Below are positions 56,906 through 64,000 of a stretch of DNA of 64,000 bases, one piece after another. The notes beneath the pieces are model-generated. The model did not search any database. It was given only the letters and a program-made list of their open reading frames with translations, and was not told where the DNA came from. The DNA comes from Ziziphus jujuba (Eukaryota > Streptophyta > Magnoliopsida > Rosales > Rhamnaceae): positions 24,551,001-24,615,000 of the forward strand of contig NC_083389.1 of NCBI RefSeq assembly GCF_031755915.1, read 5' to 3'. Made by a program: the position numbers and the translations under genes. Numbering within the stretch: the first letter of the stretch is position 1; each line of letters starts with the position of its first letter.

Positions 56906-57746
56906 TAAGTGGTTTAATCCAAGAGGTGTTCACACCCCAAGGAAGCAAGTTCATTACTGAAGATGAACCAAAATTGGTCCATATGATTGGGATGGTGGAT
57001 GCCAACGTGAAAGAGAGTTTAACACATGGACTTCTACAACATGGTGATGTGGCATCATATGGTGACATGGCATCCAACTATCCAAATTTTATAATTAGGA
57101 AAATATTAATTTTTATTTATGTTTTGATTGAATTTTGGCATGTTGTCTATTTGCTTTCCGAATTTAGTGTTTATTAGGTTTTTAAATTACTTTCCTAATT
57201 TTATTAAAGTTGAATTGGTCAAAGAATTAAAGGCCATTCAAATTAGAAAACTAGGAGCTAAATTAGGTTTCCTAAACCTAACCAAATTAGGTTTCGTAAA
57301 CCTATCAAAATTAGGTTTCCTAAACCTAATTTTCATTATTATTCCACCTTTACTTTTAGCAAATTTAGGAAAGCTTTGTAATTTATTTTGCCTATTTAAA
57401 GGCACATAAGTCATGAATAAAGGGGAGATTACAATTTTGATTCAAAGTGAGAGTGATTCTCTTAGTTCTCTAAAAACTATATCGAACTTTTTCAAGCTTT
57501 GTTTGTGGAGTTCAAATTCGACTTATCAGTAGGTTATTCCGCACCCTATTGTGGTGTCTTCACTATACCAAGGTTCTTACCTCAAATATAGGTAACGGGT
57601 CGAGGTCTTCCATTGATAACTTGTAATTAGACGGTCCTAATTCAATCTTTGTTACGGGTTTAGAGGCAGGTCGCTCTAGGTTCGTATCATGATCTTAATC
57701 AACCTTTGGTACGAGTTTAGGAGTAGGTCGTCCTAGGTTCGTATCA

Positions 57747-60467
57747 GTTGCTATTTTCCTTTTTCTTATTTTATCTAATGGATTTGAATGAATATTGTAT
57801 TCATTATATTAGCCTATTAACTAGTTAAGTAATACTGTGTAATACTAGAAATGTGCTGATGGTAGGGGAAAGCTTTGTAGAGCTCCTTCCACATAGATTC
57901 AAACCTCTAGAGCTTTTGGCCTTTGCCTGTGTACCTAGCTATCCTTGGCCTACATCATCCCTTCCTTCCATAGAAGATGTTATTTTTAAGAATAATATGA
58001 GTTCTTTTGCATTTTTTTTTCTTTAGTTTGCTAAGTATATGTATTGAATTCGCAATGAAGGTAAGGTTCCGATTACAAGTATGTACCTCCTTGCCTCCCA
58101 ATCGTTATTTTTTAGCCGGTTGGAGAGCTTGTAAAATGGAAATGCTTTTGTCCTATAGGCATTACCCTTGTGCCCTTTCTGATGCCCGGTTAGCTGTAAT
58201 TAAAGGTGGAGTTGCCTCCCCTTTACTTTCTATTTTCAATATAGTTAGAGTTGTAATTCTTGTTTCCGGCCTTCCAATAGGCTTTTTTCCTTGTACCCAC
58301 CCATAATAAGAATACTATAATATGCTTTACTCTCTATCTTATCTTGTAGCAAGGCACTTTTTCTTCTCTTACAACACGGGATGAAGTGTATCACTTTCTA
58401 CTAACCGATGAACAAGAAGCCTTTGGATATTTTTCTTTTGTTTTACTGATAGTGCATTTACTGTTGTCTACTACTAGTTTCGTTAGTACTAATCCTTCCA
58501 AAGTTTTTTTTTTCTTTTTGATTTACTATTGATCTTGTTATTATGAGGTTAGCTTTCTTTAAGCAAAGAAGTTGTTACTAACTTGATTCACTATATGAGG
58601 GAAAGTCAGTCGGTAATTTTCTCGCATGAAGATGGTTTTGGACTTGGCATTGGTTGAGCATGTACACTTGTTATTGATCGATCCATCTCTCAAAGTGAAA
58701 TATCCAGTTCCATTTCACTAATTGATCCTTGGGTATCTCTTTCACCAAAAGTGCCTTCCATTTTGGCTACTTAAGTCCCAGTGGTTGTGATTTAAAAATA
58801 TATCATCCAAGGAAACAATTGAGGGAAAAAAAATCATCCATCTATTCTAAATATGTAAGTGGGGATGTAAATCCAGTTCTAAACAGTACACATATGTAGA
58901 AGGAAAATATTTAAGTTAAAATCATTATTGGGGTAAAAGGATGCGAGCCTCTTGACCTCTTTAACCATACTTGCACTTTTGAAAGAAATGTTCACCATTA
59001 CCCCTGGTATGAAGCCTATGCACCAAGTAACTTAATCGAATGGAGTTAGAAGGGAAGTGATGGTTAATATAGAGAGAGGCTAAGGCAGAATCATGAAATG
59101 AAATAAGGTTTGTTAGAAGTTAATGGAACAAAAAGCTCATTTAGTGGTCGATTCAGCTAAATAAAAACCTATTTGAATGGCTTTTAGAGTTAGTCATCAA
59201 ATGGTTATTTTGATTATTTTGCTAAGAGATATCTAGTCAATTCTGAAGTCACCAAGAAGCTGTCATCATTGCAAGACACCTATCTTGAGCCCCATCGCTT
59301 GCGTCTAGCATCTATAATGGATATCTACTATATAAGTTATTCTATAAAGGAGGCATATCTTAATGAAATGATTGAATCGAGGCTCATTCCTACCCTAATT
59401 GTTACTTATTCGCCATCTCTACCCCTCAACCATGATAGAGACTATTGTGTACACGATGGAAATTTGAATGAGAACTGGACTTATTCTATGATGAAAGAAA
59501 TAGCACCCATAAGAGAAAATGATAGTGGACAGTTTGCCATCAGCTATCAGAACTTTCATTAGGACTGCAAGGTTGGAAGTGACTTCTCACTTGCATGTTC
59601 ACTATACCCGAAAGAGAGTGAAACTTATATTGGCTATGCTATTTGTTCTTTCTTTCATCTGGTTTTGAAGTGTGAAACCCTTATTGTATTGGTTGTCAAC
59701 TGACTGACTTACATGAAGCTGTGATGGTACTCCATGAAATCTAAGTCACGTGAATCCGCAAACTTTGGTAAGGTTATATCTCTACTCATTGGCTAATTAA
59801 TTGCGTAGGTTACTAAGTAAGAAAGAGAAAAGGGTTTTTTTCTTCTTCACTCTACCTTCTGTTGTTGTGTTATACATGAACCAACTATTTATGCGTTCAA
59901 TAGAATGTTAATGAATTGGGGATTGAGGGAATTTCTTAGTAGTAGCCTTGGCAGGATATATAGAAATTCTCTCTTATTGTGATCCTCTAGCTTAATGTGA
60001 TGAAATTGCTAATCAAGTTAGGCATAATAAGTCCAGATCTAGGCATTAAAGGCTTTGGTAACTTTGTTTTAGGAAAGAAAGTTCCCAAGCTTATTTTGAA
60101 TTGAGATAGCAAGCAACCTTGGTATTTTATAAGTTTTAGAGATTCAGATAAAAGGCATTAGCAGTTTTACGAGGCTAATTCAATTCAGTCTTGTGAAGCT
60201 GTGAAATCTTCCCATCCTCTGCTTTATGAAGCTTATGTACTGCGAGTAGGTTTTATCTTCTTGTTGGAAATTCTGCTACAATAGAGAAAAGAATTTGCTT
60301 AGGAAACTGGAAAAAAGAAACACAAGAAGAAAAGGATCATAGCCATACATATCCCTTACATAGCTGGAAGAGGATATATAAAAGGAAGAGCTTTAGCATT
60401 GCACAAGCTAGTAATTTTTCCTTTGTAATGAACTTGGCAAAATAGCCTAGTAGCTTCAGGAGAACGG
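57747..60467. other. Unique sequence, possibly mitochondrial-derived, no clear gene
   Basis: No LTR text and no recognised gene. Composition and texture resemble 37244-38420, and it lies on the other side of the C2 insertion, so the two may once have been contiguous. Open frames at 58007-58306 (99 codons) and 59269-59562 (97 codons) match nothing I know and have no clear coding character. Confidence 0.4.
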
Positions 60468-60642
60468 GTGCTGCCTCCTCACAAAGGGTTTGTGGGTGAG
60501 ATTAAAAAGGCATTTGTGAGTAATAAACCTATGCTGAACATGATTTATAAAGATATTTATTCAAAGATGTTTTTGTTGTATAGAACTTTATCTGCAATAC
60601 TAAGAGCTTTACTTAGTGGAGATTTAAAAATTTTGGAGAGAT
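60468..60642 (+). pseudogene. C-type Pol fragment with a spacer-to-integrase junction
   Basis: It encodes GEIKKAFVSNKPMLNMIYKD (the segment before RT), then jumps to MFLLYRTLSAILRALLSGDL (integrase core after the third catalytic residue). The same jump, in the same place, is at 63138-63362 on the other strand. Hence both come from one deletion derivative that lost RT, RNase H and most of integrase. Confidence 0.7.
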
Positions 60643-60694
60643 TTGAAGTGACTCTAGACTCCATCTTGGGGTGCTTCTGGTCATGTCCTCATCA
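60643..60694 (-). repeat. LTR C tip
   Basis: The first about 52 bases of LTR C in reverse (ends TGTCCTCATCA). It is followed by only eight bases before the opposite tip of another LTR C at 60703. Confidence 0.75.
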
Positions 60695-60702
60695 TTCAAA
60701 AT

Positions 60703-63138
60703 TGATACGAATCTAGGACGATCTGCTCCTAAACCCATAACAAAGATTGATTTAGACCATCTACTTACAAGTTATAAATGGAAGACCTTGACTCGTTACC
60801 TATATTTGAAGTAAGAACCTTGGTATGGTGAAGACGCCACAATAGGGTACGGAATAACCTATTGATAAGTCAAATTTGAACTCCACAAGCAAAGTTTGAA
60901 AAAGTTTGATATAGTTCTTGAAGAACCATGATGTGTAAAATCAACTTGTAAGTGCACGAATCGTTTTCAAGTAATAAAGTGGAAAAATAGGGTTGTCGTA
61001 CCCAAGGGATTAAGAATTAAGTACCAAAGATAATTAGGTTTTGGTAATATTTGAACTAGCATTTAAGATGACAATTGAAAATTAAATAAACTAAATTAAA
61101 CAAAAACAAGAAATTAAAATTAGATCAATTTCAAGTAAGAGAGTGAGTTTAATAATTATGAATACTACGGCATTTGATTTCACCACTAACTATTCCAATT
61201 TAATTACTTCAATATGTGAATTTAATTAACTCGTAATTTTGTTAACCACACTTAATCACAAAATTAATCAAAAGTAGTTTCCACTCACAATTGATAATAT
61301 TCACATAACCTAATTTATTCGTTCCGGCCTATAAATAAAATCATGCAAATTCATTAAGCATAGATTAAGCAAATAATATGCCATGAGACATAATTATTTT
61401 CTAATCAATTATGCATTCATGTAAATCATTGGAGATCCATAATATTATTTTTTTCCAAGCTCAAATATTGTTAAAATCATTCATTCTTTCCGGCCTATAA
61501 AAGCATTAAGCATACCAATGATTTATTAACAAAATATATTACTAATTAAATAAAACCCAACATATATTAAAATAATTAAACCTTCATAGTTAGGGCTATA
61601 TCATAGCGCTAGCTATGAAATTAGTTTATGACAAAAATAATTTCAACATCCATAATTATAAAGAGAAAAAAAAAAACAATGATATTCACAATTAAAGAGA
61701 AAGAGAAGAGAATAAAAACTAGTGAAGAAATCCTCATCCAAAAGCTCTCCAAGTCATAGCTTTGTTCTCCAAGCACACGTCTCTATGCCTCCTTAAAGCT
61801 CTTAATTAACTCTCTAAAGTTGTCTATCTTCCTTCAATGTGGTGGGAGCTATATATATAGGATCTTGGAAACCTTTTTCTCTCTTTATTTTCAATGTGGG
61901 AGTCTTGAAATATAACTTTTTTAGGTCATCAAGAGGGTTGGAAGAATTTCATCTGTCAAGAGGAAACTCGATATTACTTGCTCTCCAATACTTTCCATTT
62001 CTCTAATTCTTTCTAAAAAAATAGTTAATTAGTCTAATTTTCCCTTAATAAAGCATGTGACATGACATTTGCTTCATTAATGATAAATTAACCAATTATT
62101 GCCACTTATCTTTATCTTGGCCCTCAAATTGCCTTGATTTCCTCTTTTGATCAATGTTGGAGATTTAACTAGAATATTCATTTTTATAAATTTCAAACTT
62201 TAAATGATGATAACTTTTTGCTCGCACTTTGATATTCAAAAATAATAAAACATTTGAGATCGTCAGATCATGAGGATTCATATGACATCCACTTCCACTA
62301 TGAAATTCCCAACAGAATCTTTATAGAATCTTCAAGGTATCCTTTTTGAATCTTTTTAATGCTTAGTCCATTCAAGCTCAAATCTTGCTTCCCACCATAA
62401 TTCGACCTAAGAAATCCATTTTTATGGTTGTTTTCTTGAAATTCTTCCTCCTTCACCTAGATTAAGAAAAATACATAATTGAGTGTCTTTCCATAATAAA
62501 TTAACACAAACTAACAAATATTAAGCTATAAATATGGCATAAAATCATCAATAGTTTAGGCCTAACAAACCACGAGAATCACTCTCACTTTGAATCAAAA
62601 TTGTAATCTAATTTTTATTTATGACTTATGTGCCTTTAAATAGGCAAAATAAATTACAAAACTTTCCTAAATTTGCTAAAAATAATGATGGAACAATAAT
62701 GGACAAAAATTAGGTTTAGGAAACCTAATGTGGTTAAGTTTAGGAAACCTAATGTGGTTAAGTTTAGGAAACCTAATTTGGTTAGGTTTAGGAAACTAAT
62801 TTGGTTAGGTTTAGGAAACCTAATTTGGGTCCTAGTTTCCTAATTTGAATGGCCTTTAATTCTTTGACCAATTCAACTATAATAAAATTAGGAAAGTAAG
62901 TTGAAATCCTAATAAAAACTAAATTAGGAAAGTAAATAGGTAACATGCAAAAATCATATCAAGACATAAAGAAAAACTAATGTTTTCCTAATTATAAAAT
63001 TTGGTCAAGCTTAGTTGAAAGCCATGCAAGCTCATATCACCCTACAAGTGGCAAAAGTGCAATGTCACCATTGGATTCCACGTTACCATCCAAGTCATCA
63101 AAACTTTCCACATCACCATGTTGTAGGATTCCTTGCGT
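60703..63138 (-). repeat. LTR of C4 (family C), split by solo LTR D3
   Basis: LTR text is at 60703-60928 and 62573-63138, starting TGATACGAATCTAGGACG. It has five minisatellite units (62706-62830). The LTR beginning (about 220 bp) is missing where it joins Pol at about 63138. Confidence 0.82.
60929..62567 (+). mobile_element. Solo LTR D3 (family D)
   Basis: 1639 bp from TGATGTGTAAAATC to GGCCTAACA with perfect duplications AACCA (60924-60928, 62568-62572). This copy shows the family D ends most clearly. It has a GCTATATATATAGG TATA-like box near 61849. Confidence 0.93.
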
Positions 63139-63362
63139 TAAGCTCTTTGTAATGCAGATAAAGTTCTATACAACAAAAATATCTTTGAATAAATATCTTT
63201 ATAAATCATGTTCAACATAGGTTTACTAATCACAAATGTCTTTTTAAGCTCACCAAAACTAACATAAAAAATTTCTCTTTTCTTTTCTTTCCTCTCTTTT
63301 TCTTTCTCACTCAGGGGTTCCATTTGTTTTCTCTCACACTCGGCTTTTCCAAACTTCCTCAC
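63138..63362 (-). pseudogene. C4 segment before RT joined to integrase scrap
   Basis: 74 open codons. A charged spacer (KEKERKEKKREIFYVSFGEL), then KPMLNMIYKDIYSK, joined to IFLLYRTLSALQRA of the integrase core, then LTR sequence. It shares its junction with the plus-strand fragment at 60468-60642. Confidence 0.72.
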
Positions 63363-63479
63363 ACTCCTTCTAATTGGAGTTTAGGACACTTACCTGGTTG
63401 TTCTTGCATGGCCTTGTTCCCTTGAATAGTTGTTGAAGCCGTGGGTGCTATACTAGCCTTTTCTTTAAGCTTTTCGACC

Positions 63480-64000
63480 TCCCTCCTCTATAGAGCTAAT
63501 TGATCACCAAAAACCTGTTTAAGAGTTATTAGCATAAGCACCACTTGTTTATCCTTGAAGTTGAAGACAATCGTACTAGTACGACCATGATAATTAATAT
63601 CTCTATCAAATTGCCATGGACATCCCAAAAGCAAATGACCAGCTTGCATTAGTACCACATCACAAATAAACTCATCTTCATAATCACCAATAGAAAATGC
63701 AATCTTCACTTGCCTATCCACCTTCAATTCTCCACAATCATTAAGCCATTGTAGCTTATATGTTTCTAGAGGCTTCATAGTGGGTAAACCTAACTTTTCA
63801 ACCATATTAACACTAGCAACATTAGTATAACTCCCACCATCAATAATCCTACTACATACCTTATCCTTGACTTTGCACCTAGTATGAAAGATATTCTCCT
63901 ATTACACTTCCCTCTCATCTTTATATACAGTTAAAGCTCTTCTAGTAACCAATGACAAGTCCCCACCAACTCAATACTTGTAATCTTCTTCATCTTCATC
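63480..64000 (-). pseudogene. C4 protease region, continues off the window
   Basis: 63488-63805 encodes MVEKLGLPTMKPLETYKLQW, then LNDCGELKVDRQVKIAFSIG and VLMQAGHLLLGCPWQFDRD. Upstream (63806-64000), the catalytic segment is readable but frame-damaged, with the KDKVCSRIIDGGSYTNVAS-like text, and the acidic DEDEEDYKY end is at the window edge. Cys of GSCTN is changed to Tyr. Confidence 0.72.

Larger units (their letters stand above)
42820..57689 (+). mobile_element. Ty3/gypsy element C1, internally deleted, hosting Harbinger
   Basis: A full insertion on the plus strand: 5' LTR 42820-43712, primer-binding site 43716-43727, gag from 44579, protease, RT, a deletion that joins RT to the integrase C-terminus near 47155, polypurine tract 47391-47402, and 3' LTR 47403-57689, lengthened by the PIF/Harbinger insertion. 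Flanks CGATC and TGATC fit a duplication with one mismatch. It lies in the 3' LTR of C2. It lacks RNase H and the integrase core, so it is non-autonomous. Confidence 0.9.
47403..57689 (+). repeat. 3' LTR of C1, split by PIF/Harbinger
   Basis: LTR text is at 47403-47509 and 56909-57689, matching 42820-43712. The break falls in GAAGCACTAA/ATGGTTTAATCC, so the LTR was cut at TAA. The right part holds three minisatellite units (57265-57335). Confidence 0.9.
39665..57746 (+). mobile_element. Ty3/gypsy element C2, 5'-truncated, split by C1
   Basis: A plus-strand element lacking the 5' LTR and most of gag. It begins inside the zinc knuckle (about 39665) and continues with protease, a deletion of RT, RNase H end, integrase, polypurine tract (41895-41907) and 3' LTR (41908-42819 and 57695-57746). 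Element C1 interrupts that LTR; its last about 50 bp (TTAATCAACC...GGTTCGTATCA) resume after C1. Unique DNA starts at 57747. Confidence 0.85.
60703..64000 (-). mobile_element. Element C4, deletion derivative, runs off the window
   Basis: A minus-strand C element: an LTR (60703-63138) containing solo LTR D3 and missing its outer part, then a compressed internal region. An integrase scrap is joined to the segment before RT (63138-63362), followed by a spacer and protease (63480-64000). It continues beyond the window toward gag. Confidence 0.75.

Noticed and set aside
58007..58306. A 99-codon frame as a real gene
   Set aside because: No recognised domain, no codon bias visible, lies in unique spacer with similar chance frames nearby.
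59269..59562. A 97-codon frame as a mitochondrial gene
   Set aside because: It matches no plant mitochondrial protein I know; left as unassigned spacer.

Overview
The window is nuclear DNA of a plant, probably a dicot. It is AT-rich and almost wholly made of nested Ty3/gypsy LTR retrotransposons. They use the plant initiator-Met tRNA primer site (TGGTATCAGAGC) and are broken by stops, frameshifts and deletions. I see no ordinary single-copy host gene. Four LTR families are named here for convenience. A: TGATGAGAAT...GTTCGTATCA, about 1 kb. B: TGATGCACATCAC...GAGCGTATCA, about 0.85 kb. C: TGATGAGGACATG...GTTCGTATCA, about 0.9-1.05 kb, with a 24-bp minisatellite. D: TGATGTGTAAAATC...GCCTAACA, about 1.7 kb, seen only as solo LTRs. 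In A, B and C the Pol reading frame appears to cross the polypurine tract into the 3' LTR, which encodes a PITR(A/S)(R/K)AKRFKEAL-like tail. That layout is known to me from CRM-like chromoviruses.

Layout. 1-15436: element A1 (minus), split at its RT gene by element B1 (minus, 2662-10609). The 5' LTR of B1 holds solo LTR D1. 15437-17387: a truncated second A copy, an LTR A fragment, short unique sequence and solo LTR C (16216-17266). 17388-37238: element A2 (minus). It carries solo LTR A (22507-23578), a solo LTR C (24426-31812) that is itself split by element C3 (24549-31750), three solo LTR B copies and one more solo LTR A. 37239-39664: unique sequence with a decayed copy of the plant mitochondrial gene rps7, hence a probable nuclear insertion of mitochondrial DNA. 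39665-57746: truncated element C2 (plus), whose 3' LTR was hit by element C1 (plus, 42820-57689). The 3' LTR of C1 was in turn hit by a PIF/Harbinger DNA transposon (47510-56905) carrying solo LTR D2. 57747-60467: more unique sequence, perhaps mitochondrial-derived. 60468-64000: rearranged C fragments and element C4 (minus) with solo LTR D3, running off the window.

The most interesting object is the PIF/Harbinger element. It has TAA target duplications and 3 genes on one strand: a decayed DDE transposase, an apparently intact two-exon Myb/SANT-like partner protein, and an intact 105-residue protein with an RNase H1 N-terminal (viroplasmin-type) hybrid-binding domain plus a C-terminal membrane segment. 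I know of no standard role for such a third gene in this superfamily.

Nesting gives relative ages: mitochondrial insert before A2 and C2; A2 before its B, A and C insertions; C2 before C1 before Harbinger before D2. All annotation is by reading; no alignment or database search was run.
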